A stretch of DNA of 64,000 nt from Planktothricoides sp. SR001 (GTDB lineage Bacteria; Cyanobacteriota; Cyanobacteriia; Cyanobacteriales; Laspinemataceae). The translations under genes and the position numbers were made by a program. The notes beneath the pieces are model-generated. The model was not told the DNA's origin, did no database searches, and saw nothing but the letters and a program-made list of their open reading frames with translations. The number at the start of each line of letters is the position of its first letter. Position 1 is the stretch's first letter. The stretch lies in assembly GCF_001276715.1 (NCBI RefSeq), contig NZ_LIUQ01000037.1, positions 2,387 through 66,386 of the forward strand. The letters run 5' to 3'. Below are positions 26,583 through 35,701 of the stretch, piece after piece.

Positions 26583-27407
26583 TTACGTATCAAACTGTCC
26601 AGCATTATCATCCTCATCATCCCGTTGTGGATCGATGGGCTGATAATCCACATAATCCGTGGGGGTCGGATCGAGATCATCTTCAAAATCCCGCCGATTC
26701 GTTGGGGGTTCTTCCGCAGGACTAGGCTTTCGGCGTCTCGACGGATCTTCTGGTCTGGGACTGGCAGTAGTAGAAGCGCGACGGGAATAATAGGAAGCGT
26801 CATCGGTTTCCACAGAAGCTTGCCATTGCTCAGTTCTCGGATTCATAGAAGGATCTGATGGAGGCCGACGGCGGGGCTGACGATCCGAGTTAGTCGGGCG
26901 ATCGTAGTCACCACTAGGGCGTCTACTGCTGCTAGGGCGGCTTGAAGATCGTCTAGGTAGATCATCTTCATAATATGAACTTCGAGACGGACGAGACTCT
27001 TGGGTCCCTCGGATGCGACGCCGAGTAATCGCCAACTCAGCATCGTAGGGTTCAATTTGATCCAATTCCGCATCGACTCGGTAAACATCGCTCACCGGAC
27101 GGCGTTCATCAACGATTGGCGCTTGTCGTCTAGCTTGGGCAGTCGTCACCCCCCGTAAACGAATATTTTCAAAAGCAAAGAAAATCGCCGATCCACCGAG
27201 CAGAATTTGCCCGAACTGCATAATCGGATCGAAGCGCCATCCGTAAAAGAACAAAATCCCGCCACAGAGTAAAGCCACCGCCGCAAAAAACAGATCGTAA
27301 TCTCGCGAGAGTTCTGGGCGCCAAGACCTGACGGCGTACAGCCCTACCCCGCCGATCGCCAGGGCAATGCCCACAATACTCGCTAAGTTAAGACTAAAAT
27401 TTACCAT
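26583..27407 (-). CDS. ycf66: Ycf66 family protein
   Basis: 274 aa. The first 95 residues form the conserved Ycf66 membrane domain: NLASIVGIALAIGGVGLYAV, then two more segments ending in GSAIFFAFENIRLRG. The remaining two thirds are low in complexity, rich in Arg, Ser, Pro and Asp. Ycf66 occurs in cyanobacteria and some plastids; its role is not established. It sits next to psbX, a YggT gene and accC, an order kept in several cyanobacteria. Confidence 0.93.
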   Translation of the reverse strand: MVNFSLNLASIVGIALAIGGVGLYAVRSWRPELSRDYDLFFAAVALLCGGILFFYGWRFDPIMQFGQILLGGSAIFFAFENIRLRGVTTAQARRQAPIVDERRPVSDVYRVDAELDQIEPYDAELAITRRRIRGTQESRPSRSSYYEDDLPRRSSSRPSSSRRPSGDYDRPTNSDRQPRRRPPSDPSMNPRTEQWQASVETDDASYYSRRASTTASPRPEDPSRRRKPSPAEEPPTNRRDFEDDLDPTPTDYVDYQPIDPQRDDEDDNAGQFDT

Positions 27408-27517
27408 TGTTTTTCTCCTTTACTTGTCCTATGTTAGCGAGTGCCAGTTCAAATCAGAAATCCTTTCATAAATCCCTAGCCTGATGCTGACAATTGCATC
27501 AGGTTTACGGAAAAATC

Positions 27518-27594
27518 GAGAAAACCTCAGACTAGGAGGCTTTGGGCAATAGAGCATAATGGCGCTTCCCAAAGAATCTAGCTGAGGCTTCTAA
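27518..27594 (-). terminator. Long hairpin after psbX
   Basis: On the minus strand GCCTCAGCTAG and CTTTGGG pair with CCCAAAG and CTAGTCTGAGG, followed by TTTTCTC. It lies just downstream of the psbX stop, so it probably ends that transcript. A second small hairpin (CCTGATGC/GCATCAGG, 27480-27503) follows. Confidence 0.6.
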
Positions 27595-27608
27595 AGGTTT
27601 TGCCCGAT

Positions 27609-27731
27609 TTAAAACCGGCGCTCAATTTTATCTTTTTGGCTGAGGAAGATTAAGGCAATGGTTGCGGGGATTACCACAATCACAGTACCCCAAAGCAGAC
27701 TCCAGAAAAAATTGGCCAATGAAGGTGTCAT
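27609..27731 (-). CDS. psbX: Photosystem II protein PsbX
   Basis: 40 aa, too short for most gene finders. The start [16 protein letters not shown] is that of cyanobacterial PsbX, a one-helix photosystem II subunit near cytochrome b559 that influences plastoquinone exchange at QB. One membrane segment (about 8-30) is followed by the charged [10 protein letters not shown] tail. AAGGA lies nine bases before the ATG. It lies between ycf66 and the divergent YggT gene. Confidence 0.92.
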   Translation of the reverse strand: MTPSLANFFWSLLWGTVIVVIPATIALIFLSQKDKIERRF

Positions 27732-28093
27732 AGTTATTGATTCCTTAAGAGAACGATTGATTTTTTTCAATTTTAGTTGAATGTTGCTCTGTTGAGAAGT
27801 TTATCGTACAGGACTTACGCCTGGATTAAAATCATATATTTTATGTTATTTTTTATCTGTTATCTGTTATTTTTAAATTCGGCGGGGGAGCGGAGGAGCT
27901 TCTGGTGCTGAGGAGACAAAGCCCCCGTGCTCGATGGGCGACTCGATTGGCGGCTCCCCATCCCTCCGGATCGCTTGCTCCCAAATAACCAATAACAAGT
28001 AATTAATAAGTAATAAAAAATAAATCCTATTAATCAAAGCCTGATTTTGGTAATATTATTTTTAACAAAACTTAAAAGCTGCGGAAAAAAACG
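27732..28093. promoter_or_regulatory. Divergent control region psbX / YggT gene
   Basis: Must hold promoters for both psbX and the YggT gene; no single clear pair of boxes stands out. A GC-rich patch at 27880-27975 (GGCGGGGGAGCGGAGGAGC type) is flanked by TTATTTTTTATCTGTTATC and AATAACCAATAAC heptamers. No gene seen. Confidence 0.4.
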
Positions 28094-28378
28094 ATGACAC
28101 CTGTAACAATAACTGGCTTAATCCTGGGAATTTTATTCGCCCTGATGACTCTATTATTTATTTTTCGGATTGTGTTAACTTGGTATCCTCAAATTGATTT
28201 AAATCAGTTTCCTTTTAGTTTGGTGGCTTGGCCAACGGAACCTTTTTTAGCGCCAACTAGAAAAATTATTCCCCCTTTAGGCGGTGTGGATATTAGTCCA
28301 GTGATTTGGGTGGGAATTTTTAGCTTGTTACGAGAAATGCTGGTTGGTCAACAAGGGCTGATTACGATGATGCATTAA
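28094..28378 (+). CDS. YggT family membrane protein (Ycf19-like)
   Basis: 94 aa with two membrane segments (about 5-28 and 62-85) separated by the family motif LTWYPQIDLNQFP and WPTEPFLAPTRKIIPP. Plastid Ycf19/CCB3 and bacterial YggT belong here; plant members take part in cytochrome b6 maturation or nucleoid arrangement. No closer function can be read. Divergent from psbX. Confidence 0.9.
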   Translation: MTPVTITGLILGILFALMTLLFIFRIVLTWYPQIDLNQFPFSLVAWPTEPFLAPTRKIIPPLGGVDISPVIWVGIFSLLREMLVGQQGLITMMH

Positions 28379-28863
28379 ATGCATTAATAAGAATTACCCA
28401 TTAACTATATTTGGATGGTGGGCAATGCCCACCAACTCCTAGGTATAGTTTGATTAGCCAATATTGGCGGTGGCGTAATTTATGATAAAAATTTAACCAG
28501 ATATATTTCTGATAATCTTGATAGATATAACCTAAAATAAATATATGCTAAAAAATTACATTACAGCGGTTTTGTGAATTAATCAAGGATAGAAAAAACT
28601 GTAGAGGCAATTCGCGAATTGCCTCTACATAACATAATAAATAATAAATCAACTTATTATTTATTGGTTATTAAAATGACAATATTTGGGAAAAATATTG
28701 AAATATTTTAATCTATTGGCGTTATAAACCTTACATTGTGGCCTGCAAAAACATGGATGGCAATGAAAATAAAATTATTTATTGTAAAAAAAATCAATAA
28801 AAAGGGTTTTAGATTTATTATAAGATCCTTTTTATTGATTGTGATGCTTTTTCTGCCAAGATG
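28379..28863. repeat. Intergenic region with palindromes and the accC terminator
   Basis: Two perfect palindromes: TGGTGGGCAATGCCCACCA at 28416-28434 and a 30-base one at 28600-28629 (arms TGTAGAGGCAATTCG). At 28792-28840 a 14-bp stem (AATCAATAAAAAGG) is followed on the minus strand by eight T, a good terminator for accC. Otherwise AT-rich, with no gene. Confidence 0.75.
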
Positions 28864-30213
28864 TTAACTCTTATTCATCATGTTTTCCACAAAGTTGGTG
28901 TAAACTTCCCCAGCTAAGAAATCTGGCTCTTCGAGGATTTTTTGATGAAATGTAATGGTTGTGGGTAATCCCGTGATGGCGCATTCTCTTAAGGCGCGTT
29001 TCATCCGTTTAATTGCCGCAGGGCGATCGGGACCCCAGACAATTAGTTTAGCAATTAAAGAGTCATAATAAGGGGGGATTTCATAGTCGGTGTAAACGTG
29101 AGAATCCCAACGGACTCCTGGCCCTCCCGGTGGTAAAAAGCCGGTGATTCTTCCGGGATGAGGGCGGAAGTTGCGATCGGGATCTTCGGCGTTAATCCGA
29201 CATTCGATCGCATGACCTGTCAGGTTTACTTGGTCTTGGGTGACTTGTAATTTTTCCCCTTGGGCAACGCGAATTTGCTCGGCAATTAAATCAAATCCAG
29301 AAATTACTTCTGTAACCGGGTGTTCTACTTGAATCCGAGTATTCATTTCCATGAAATAAAAATGACCGGAACTATCTAAGAGAAATTCCACCGTACCGGC
29401 GCCGGTATAACCAATGGATTTGGCTGCTAATACCGCCGCCCGACCCATTTTTTGCCGTAATTTTGGCGTTAACGCTGGACTAGGGGATTCTTCTAAGAGT
29501 TTTTGATGTCGGCGTTGAATGGAACAGTCCCGTTCACCCAGGTGTATGACATTGCCGTAGTTGTCAGCGAGGATTTGAAATTCAATATGACGAGGGCGAT
29601 CGATAAATTTTTCCATATAAAGCCCAGGATTACCAAAAGCGGCTTGGGCTTCCCCTTGGGCAGCGGCAAATAACTTACCGAGTTCATCGGCAGACTTGAC
29701 CAAACGCATCCCCCGACCACCCCCCCCAGCGGTGGCTTTCAGCATCACAGGATAACCAATTTCTCTCGCGAGTTCTTCGGCTTCGGCCATATCCGTCAGC
29801 AATCCCTGACTACCGGGAACTGTGGGAACTCCGGCTTTTTGCATGGTTTTCTTTGCCGTGGATTTATCCCCCATTGCCAGAATTGCTTCAGGAGTAGGGC
29901 CAATAAAGGCAATTTGGTGATCCGCGCAAATTTCCGCAAACCGAGCATTTTCCGCTAAAAAGCCATAGCCCGGGTGAATCGCCGAGGCGTTATGGGTTAA
30001 GGCGGCGGCAATAATATTGGGAATATTGAGATAACTTTTACTACTGGGTGCTTCACCGATACAAACCGCTTCATCCGCCAATTGAACATGGAGCGCTTGA
30101 CGGTCAATAGTGGAATGAACAGCAACCGTAGCAATTCCCATTTCCTCACAACTGCGAAGAATACGAAGCGCGATTTCCCCTCGATTGGCGATAAGAATTT
30201 TGTCAAATTTCAT
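28864..30213 (-). CDS. accC: Biotin carboxylase subunit of acetyl-CoA carboxylase
   Basis: 449-aa ATP-grasp enzyme that carboxylates biotin on AccB, the first step of fatty acid synthesis. Family strings: [14 protein letters not shown] at the N-terminus, [11 protein letters not shown], the glycine-rich ATP lid [42 protein letters not shown] and [13 protein letters not shown]. Length is normal. It stands apart from accB, as usual in cyanobacteria. It lies beside the YggT-psbX-ycf66 group. Confidence 0.97.
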   Translation of the reverse strand: MKFDKILIANRGEIALRILRSCEEMGIATVAVHSTIDRQALHVQLADEAVCIGEAPSSKSYLNIPNIIAAALTHNASAIHPGYGFLAENARFAEICADHQIAFIGPTPEAILAMGDKSTAKKTMQKAGVPTVPGSQGLLTDMAEAEELAREIGYPVMLKATAGGGGRGMRLVKSADELGKLFAAAQGEAQAAFGNPGLYMEKFIDRPRHIEFQILADNYGNVIHLGERDCSIQRRHQKLLEESPSPALTPKLRQKMGRAAVLAAKSIGYTGAGTVEFLLDSSGHFYFMEMNTRIQVEHPVTEVISGFDLIAEQIRVAQGEKLQVTQDQVNLTGHAIECRINAEDPDRNFRPHPGRITGFLPPGGPGVRWDSHVYTDYEIPPYYDSLIAKLIVWGPDRPAAIKRMKRALRECAITGLPTTITFHQKILEEPDFLAGEVYTNFVENMMNKS

Positions 30214-30411
30214 TTATTCACTGTCCCCTCGCTCATAATGTCAAACTGATTATCGTATCATGGCAGGGGAGCGGGGGAGCGGATGGTGCGGATGGTGCGG
30301 GGGAGTGGAGGGGCAGGGAAGGCGTTTACGGATAACTAATATTTTTTTCAGATTTTTTTCAGAAAAAGTCTTGCGTTGTCTTGAGTGAATGTGATATATT
30401 AGTTAAGCCAT

Positions 30412-30493
30412 GCGGATATGGTGGAACTGGTAGACACGCACGCTTGAGGGGCGTGTGGGGAGACCCTTGCGAGTTCGAGTCTCGCTATCCGCA
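30412..30493 (+). tRNA. tRNA-Leu(GAG)
   Basis: 82 bases. Acceptor stem GCGGATA/TATCCGC with discriminator A; anticodon stem CACGC/GCGTG around loop TTGAGGG, giving anticodon GAG. The long variable arm (GGGGAGACCC) and the TTCGAGT T-loop fit class II tRNA-Leu. CCA is not encoded and there is no intron. Confidence 0.95.
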
Positions 30494-30494
30494 T

Positions 30495-30537
30495 AATCCC
30501 TAAAGCTTTATACATAAGGCTTTAGGGATTTTTTTTC
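30495..30537 (+). terminator. Rho-independent terminator of tRNA-Leu
   Basis: AATCCCTAAAGC (30495-30506) pairs with GCTTTAGGGATT (30519-30530), followed by a run of T to 30536. Confidence 0.9.
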
Positions 30538-30722
30538 TGTGTATTTGATCTGGTTGGACGTAGGGGGAATTTTTTCATGTTCGATTTGTATGGCGATGGG
30601 ATTCTATGGCGATGGGAAATGTTCTTTAATAAGAGATGACAGATAACAGATATTTAATAAAATTAATTGCCGAAAGATGATAGGATGTGCCATTGGCAGT
30701 AGGTAATTTGGGCAAGGGGAAA

Positions 30723-31601
30723 ATGCCAAAAATTTGGGAATTAGATTTTTATTCTCGACCGATTTTAGATGAGAACGGTAAGAAAGTCTGGGAAGTGCTT
30801 TTGTGTGAAACTCCGGTGGTGATTTCACAAGATGCTCCTTTATTTCGGTTTAGTAAGTTTTGTCCGAGTACCGAGGTGAATTCGATTTGGCTGCAAGGGG
30901 CGATCGCAGAGGCGATCGCGGCTGCTCCGATTCCACCCACAGCGATTCGCTTTTTCCGGCAGCAGATGAAAAATATGATTACCAAGTCTTGTCAAGATTT
31001 GGGCATTGATGCGGTGCCGTCTCGCCGGACGATCGCGCTGCAAGGGTGGCTGGAAGAACGCATGGCACAAGTTTATCCTCAAGATCCAAATTACCAAGCG
31101 GCAGCACCGACGGCATCGGTGCGAATGGAGTCAGCCCCGGCATCTCTGCTACCGGATGCTTTGTTGGGCGAAAAATGGGCTTTTGTGAGTTTGGCGGTAA
31201 GTGATTTCGCCGATTTAAATGAATGGGATATTGGGTTTGGGGAGGTTTTCCCAATTTTAGGGGAAAAAAGTTTGGTGCCGGAGTTGACCCCTGAAAGTCG
31301 CATTCCGGGAGTGATTATTTTTTCTTCACGGGCGACGGCTTTGGCTGCGTGGATGTCTGGCTTAGATTTGGCCTTTTTGTCCATACAGCAAGAACGACCA
31401 GCCCGATTATTCCTGGAAACTGGAGGGTGCGATCGCTGGATTTTAGCGAATATTGTCAATGCTCAAACTCTGTCGGAAGCCCAGGGATTTTTGGCGGCTA
31501 AGGAAAAAGCCCAGCAAGTGCATTTTCTGGCGGTTCAATCTAATCCAGAGTCGGCATCTTTTGCGGGATTTTGGCTGTTAAAGCAAATTAAACTGCCTTA
31601 A
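30723..31601 (+). CDS. Tab2/Atab2 family RNA-binding protein
   Basis: 292 aa from ATG 30723, which has AAGGGGA just upstream; an in-frame GTG 12 codons earlier is less likely. Opening KIWELDFYSRPILDENGKKVWE and the closing region with ETGGCDRWILANI and GFWLLKQI are typical of the family. In chloroplasts Tab2/Atab2 binds the psaB leader and supports photosystem I translation. A like role in cyanobacteria is inferred. No linked gene. Confidence 0.9.
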   Translation: MPKIWELDFYSRPILDENGKKVWEVLLCETPVVISQDAPLFRFSKFCPSTEVNSIWLQGAIAEAIAAAPIPPTAIRFFRQQMKNMITKSCQDLGIDAVPSRRTIALQGWLEERMAQVYPQDPNYQAAAPTASVRMESAPASLLPDALLGEKWAFVSLAVSDFADLNEWDIGFGEVFPILGEKSLVPELTPESRIPGVIIFSSRATALAAWMSGLDLAFLSIQQERPARLFLETGGCDRWILANIVNAQTLSEAQGFLAAKEKAQQVHFLAVQSNPESASFAGFWLLKQIKLP

Positions 31602-31797
31602 TTTGGTGCGTTACGGCAGGCTGGTGAATTTTGTTGATAGTTCATAAATAAATTTGTAAATAAATTTGTAAATAAATTTGTTTGGCCTGCCAAACGCACC
31701 CTCCCTCTACTATCTCTACATAAAGCGTGGCGATTCGTGATTAATTAATCATCGGTTTTATAAGTGGTTTGGTACTCCCAAGGAAATAGGAGAAGTC

Positions 31798-33111
31798 ATG
31801 GGGTCTGGTAGTTTACATTCGGAAGAACTGGCGATCGCTTTACTAGAACTGGCGCAACGGTCGGGGGCTGAAGCCGCCGAGGTTTTACAGTCTCGATCGC
31901 ACTGTAGCCCGGTGTTTTTCGAGGCCAACCGGCTGAAAGAATTGCAAAGTTCTGAGTCAGAAGGGACAGCCTTACGAGTTTGGCGCAATAGTCGTCCGGG
32001 TATTGCGGTGGCTTATGGCCCAGTCAACCCACAAGTGTTAGTGGATCGGGCTTTGAGTCTGAGTGAACTGAATCAACCGGAAACTATTGAACTGACTCAG
32101 GGAACCACGATCGCTTATGCGGATGATGGTAAAGCGGTGCTGGTGGAACAGTTACTCAGTTGGGGGAAAGAGGCGATCCTGCGAGTCCGAGAAGTTTACC
32201 CCGATGTCCTCTGTACCGTTGATTGTGACTGTGAATTAGAAAGCACTCGTTTAATTAACTCTCTCGGTTTAGATGTTCGTCACCAAGATACAACCCTCCA
32301 CTTTGCTATGTCTGTGGACTGGGTGCGCGGCGATGATTTTTTAACCGCCAGCGATGGTATTTCCACACGGGGTGATTTAGATCCCCAGGCGATCGCCAAT
32401 CAGATTATCCAACGCTTAGACTGGGCACAAGAGAATGTCGAACCTTGTAGCGGACGGGTGCCGATTTTATTTACCTCTAAAGCGGCAGATATGTTGTGGG
32501 GGACGTTGCACGCGGCGTTAAATGGCAAACGAGTGCTCGAGGGTTCCTCTCCCTGGAGTGAATACAAGGGCACCCAGGTGACTCACGAGGCAATTACCAT
32601 TTCCCAAGAACCGGATATCGGCCCATTTAGTTGTCCTTTTGATGATGAGGGCACGCCAACTCAGCATCTTGTGTTTATTCAAGATGGGGTATTGCAAAAT
32701 TTTTATTGCGATCGCACCACGGGCAGACTACTGGGTCAACAGACTACGGGCAATGGGTTTCGCCCTGGGTTGGGCAGTTATCCCACCCCCGGTCTATTTA
32801 ATTGGTTAGTGAAACCAGGCGATCGCTCTTTCATGGATTTAATCGCCGAACTTGAAGATGGCATCATTGTGGATCAAATCCTCGGCGGTGGTGCAGGTAT
32901 TTCTGGGGATTTTTCTATCAATGTGGACTTAGGCTATCGGGTGAAAAAAGGCCAAATCATTGGCCGAGTCAAAGACACAATGGTAGCAGGAAATGTCTAC
33001 ACCGCTTTAAAGCAATTGATGCAACTGGGTGCTGACGCGGAATGGAATGGGTCTTGTTACACCCCTTCATTAATTGTCGGCGGTTTATCAGTCACCGGGC
33101 GGCAACTATAA
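31798..33111 (+). CDS. TldD/PmbA family protein, TldE-like subunit
   Basis: 437 aa. Family strings: LRVWRNSRPGIA, FSCPFDDEGTPTQHLVFIQDGVLQNFYCDR, GSYPTPGLFNWLVKPG and LGGGAGISGDFSINVDLGYRVKKGQIIGRVKDTMVAGNVY. The zinc-binding HExxxH of TldD is absent, so this is the TldE/PmbA-type partner that forms the complex with TldD. The complex cleaves small, unfolded peptides in the cytoplasm. tldD is not in the window. A strong terminator follows. Confidence 0.9.
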   Translation: MGSGSLHSEELAIALLELAQRSGAEAAEVLQSRSHCSPVFFEANRLKELQSSESEGTALRVWRNSRPGIAVAYGPVNPQVLVDRALSLSELNQPETIELTQGTTIAYADDGKAVLVEQLLSWGKEAILRVREVYPDVLCTVDCDCELESTRLINSLGLDVRHQDTTLHFAMSVDWVRGDDFLTASDGISTRGDLDPQAIANQIIQRLDWAQENVEPCSGRVPILFTSKAADMLWGTLHAALNGKRVLEGSSPWSEYKGTQVTHEAITISQEPDIGPFSCPFDDEGTPTQHLVFIQDGVLQNFYCDRTTGRLLGQQTTGNGFRPGLGSYPTPGLFNWLVKPGDRSFMDLIAELEDGIIVDQILGGGAGISGDFSINVDLGYRVKKGQIIGRVKDTMVAGNVYTALKQLMQLGADAEWNGSCYTPSLIVGGLSVTGRQL

Positions 33112-33134
33112 AGTTATTGGTAGGAGCGCCAGTA

Positions 33135-33167
33135 GGGGCGAGAAAGCTTTCTCGCCCCGATTTTTTA
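33135..33167 (+). terminator. Rho-independent terminator of the tldE-like gene
   Basis: GGGGCGAGAAAG (33135-33146) is followed directly by its reverse complement (33147-33158), then GATTTTTTATTTTTT. Confidence 0.85.
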
Positions 33168-33211
33168 TTTTTTGATGATTGGTTACTGATGATTGCATGG
33201 CTGGGGCAAGC

Positions 33212-33278
33212 TTCTTTATTCGTTATTGGTGATTAGTTATTTACCCTAAATAACTAATCACCAATAACGAATAAAGAA
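33212..33278. repeat. Perfect 32-bp inverted repeat with a 3-base loop
   Basis: Arms 33212-33243 and 33247-33278 are exact reverse complements around CCC. The arms consist of STRR-like words (TTCGTTATTGGTGATTAG). It lies between the tldE-like terminator and psaD. Confidence 0.93.
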
Positions 33279-33465
33279 TCAAAATAATTAACAATTCTTA
33301 ATTGTTTTGAGGAATTTTCGGGCAATTTAGTAATATTACTTAGTCTATTCGGCCAATTACTTAAAGAAGTGTAACAGTTCTTGACAAAGTAGGGAGACTC
33401 GGTAACGCTCGGTGATAACATTCGATGAAAATTGCGTAAAAATTTTTGGCAAGCGAGAACCATCT

Positions 33466-33894
33466 ATGGCAGAAACCCTGACAGGACAACCTCCAAAGTT
33501 CGGTGGCAGCACCGGCGGCTTGTTGAGCAAAGCAACCCGTGAAGAAAAATATGCAATCACTTGGACTAGCAAAAAAGAACAAGTGTTTGAAATGCCCACT
33601 GGCGGCGCGGCAATTATGAATGAAGGGGAAAACCTTCTTTATGTCGCCCGTAAAGAGCACGCTTTGGCTTTGGGTACTCAATTGCGTACCAAATTCAAGC
33701 CCAAAATCGAGGATTACAAAATCTATCGGATTTATCCCAGTGGAGAAACCGAGTATCTCCATCCCAAGGATGGCGTGTTCCCCGAAAAAGTGAACGAAGG
33801 TCGTCCCTATGTAGGTAAGATCGATCGCAAGATTGGCAACAATCCCGAACCTGCCACACTGAAGTTCAGCGGCAAAAATCCTTACGACGCCTAG
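33466..33894 (+). CDS. psaD: Photosystem I subunit II PsaD
   Basis: 142 aa from ATG 33466 ([14 protein letters not shown]), the usual cyanobacterial start; the frame is open 18 codons further up without family resemblance. PsaD docks ferredoxin on the stromal side of photosystem I and holds PsaC in place. Conserved strings: [39 protein letters not shown] and NPYDA at the end. A TTGACA box lies at about 33383. A hairpin follows. Monocistronic by context. Confidence 0.97.
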   Translation: MAETLTGQPPKFGGSTGGLLSKATREEKYAITWTSKKEQVFEMPTGGAAIMNEGENLLYVARKEHALALGTQLRTKFKPKIEDYKIYRIYPSGETEYLHPKDGVFPEKVNEGRPYVGKIDRKIGNNPEPATLKFSGKNPYDA

Positions 33895-33946
33895 TTGTTT
33901 GGCCGATCGCCTAGTTCTACTGACAAATCCTTTGTCATAAACCGTG

Positions 33947-33980
33947 GGAAGGTAGCACAGTTGTGCTACCTTCCTTATTG
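33947..33980 (+). terminator. Hairpin after psaD
   Basis: A 13-bp perfect stem: GGAAGGTAGCACA (33947-33959) with TGTGCTACCTTCC (33962-33974), followed by TTATTGTTAT. A likely terminator or 3'-stabilising hairpin for the abundant psaD mRNA. Confidence 0.75.
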
Positions 33981-34001
33981 TTATGCCGTCGTTATGCCGT
34001 C

Positions 34002-34103
34002 AATAACTAATAACTAATAACTAATAAATAATAAATAATAAATAATAAATAATAAATAATAAATAATAAATAACAAATAATAGCTAATAACTAATAACTA
34101 ATA
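34002..34103. repeat. Heptamer STRR array (AATAACT / AATAAAT)
   Basis: About fourteen tandem 7-base units, first AATAACT, then AATAAAT, then AATAACT again. They end about 20 bp before trpE. Confidence 0.92.
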
Positions 34104-34124
34104 TTCTCCGTTACCTGTCAAATT

Positions 34125-35672
34125 ATGATTTTTCCTGAATTTTCCGAATTCTCTCATCTAGCCACACAAGGTAATTTTGTGCCGGTGTATCAAGAGTGGG
34201 TGGCAGATTTGGATACCCCAGTTTCTGCTTGGTATAAGGTTTGTGCCGGTCAGCCCTACAGCTTTCTGTTGGAATCCGTCGAAGGTGGCGAAAAAATTGG
34301 CCGCTATAGTTTTTTAGGTTGCGATCCTTTGTGGATTTTATCCGCCAAAGGCAATCAAACGACGAAAACTTATCGGGGTGGTAAGGAGGAAATCTTTTCC
34401 GGGGATCCGTTTGTGGTGCTGACTGACTGCCTGAAATCGATCGCCCCTGTGAAGTTACCCCAGTTACCCCCTGGAGTTGGTGGTTTGTTTGGCTTTTGGG
34501 GATATGAACTGATTCGGTGGATGGAACCCAGAGTCCCGGTTGATCCAGCCCAAGAGAATGATTTACCTGATGGGTTGTGGATGCAGGTAGATAATTTGTT
34601 GATTTTTGACCAAGTGAAGCGGAAAATTTGGGCGATCGCCTTCGCGGATTTACGGGATCCAGCGGTATCCCTCCAGGAAGCTTATCAACAAGCGTGCGAT
34701 CGGGTGAAAACTCTGGTCAATAAATTGCAAATGCCCCTCTCTACCGAGGACACGGTGCTAGAGTGGAAACCCCCCCGGAGTCAGGGAAATCCGTCTTCCC
34801 CAGGGCAAGCGGACTATCTCTATACCAGCAATATCTCCAAAGAGCAATTCTGTCAAAATGTCCTAAAAGCCAAAGACTACATCAAAGCAGGGGATATTTT
34901 CCAAGTAGTAATTTCCCAGCGGCTATCAACGGAATTCAGCGGCGATCCGTTTGCCCTCTATCGTTCTTTGCGCTTAATTAATCCTTCCCCGTACATGGGA
35001 TATTTTCACTTCAAAGATTGGCAAATTATTGGCTCATCCCCGGAAGTGATGGTAAAAGCCGAAAATGCACCGGGCAAAGGTAAAATAGCTTCCCTGCGTC
35101 CGATCGCGGGCACCCGACCACGGGGGCAAACTCCCCAGGAAGATGCGGCATTAGCGGAAGACTTACTCCAAGACCCCAAGGAAATTGCCGAGCACGTCAT
35201 GTTAGTAGACTTGGGGCGCAATGACCTGGGACGAGTCTGCGTGAAAGGGTCGGTGAAAGTTGATGAATTAATGGTGATTGAGCGTTATTCTCATGTGATG
35301 CATATTGTGAGTAACGTAGTCGGACAGCTTGAAGAGAGTAAAACCGCATGGGATTTACTCAAAGCCTGTTTTCCAGCGGGAACCGTCAGCGGCGCCCCCA
35401 AAATTCGAGCCATGGAAATTATCAATGAGTTAGAACCTTGTCGTCGGGGTCCTTATTCTGGGGTTTATGGCTATTACGATTTTGAGGGTCAACTGAATAC
35501 GGCGATCGCCATTAGAACGATGGTCGTCCGGGCAAACGACCAAGGCAAACTCACCGTATCGGTGCAAGCGGGGGCTGGTTTAGTTGCGGACTCTGACCCA
35601 GAGAAAGAATACGAAGAAACCCTCAATAAAGCCAGAGGGTTACTTGAAGCGATTCGCTGTCTAGTTCGTTAA
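34125..35672 (+). CDS. trpE: Anthranilate synthase component I
   Basis: 515 aa. Converts chorismate to anthranilate with ammonia from TrpG, the first step of tryptophan synthesis. N-terminal part: YSFLLESVEGGEKIGRYSFLG, the tryptophan-feedback site region (LLES). Catalytic domain: GDIFQVVISQRLS, PSPYMGYF, IAGTRPRG, ELMVIERYSHVMHIVS, CFPAGTVSGAPKIRAMEII, then GAGLVADSDPEKEYEE. Length is normal. No trpG is adjacent. No attenuator or ribosome site is obvious, since the start follows the heptamer array. Confidence 0.96.
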   Translation: MIFPEFSEFSHLATQGNFVPVYQEWVADLDTPVSAWYKVCAGQPYSFLLESVEGGEKIGRYSFLGCDPLWILSAKGNQTTKTYRGGKEEIFSGDPFVVLTDCLKSIAPVKLPQLPPGVGGLFGFWGYELIRWMEPRVPVDPAQENDLPDGLWMQVDNLLIFDQVKRKIWAIAFADLRDPAVSLQEAYQQACDRVKTLVNKLQMPLSTEDTVLEWKPPRSQGNPSSPGQADYLYTSNISKEQFCQNVLKAKDYIKAGDIFQVVISQRLSTEFSGDPFALYRSLRLINPSPYMGYFHFKDWQIIGSSPEVMVKAENAPGKGKIASLRPIAGTRPRGQTPQEDAALAEDLLQDPKEIAEHVMLVDLGRNDLGRVCVKGSVKVDELMVIERYSHVMHIVSNVVGQLEESKTAWDLLKACFPAGTVSGAPKIRAMEIINELEPCRRGPYSGVYGYYDFEGQLNTAIAIRTMVVRANDQGKLTVSVQAGAGLVADSDPEKEYEETLNKARGLLEAIRCLVR

Positions 35673-35701
35673 CTTAACTGATTCTGATGCGGATTCTGAG
35701 G

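Noticed and set aside
30412-30493. Group I intron in tRNA-Leu
   Set aside because: The cyanobacterial intron is in tRNA-Leu(UAA); this GAG tRNA is continuous.
34002-34103. Possible CRISPR-like array
   Set aside because: Units of seven bases without spacers are STRR; no CRISPR repeat-spacer pattern occurs anywhere in the window.
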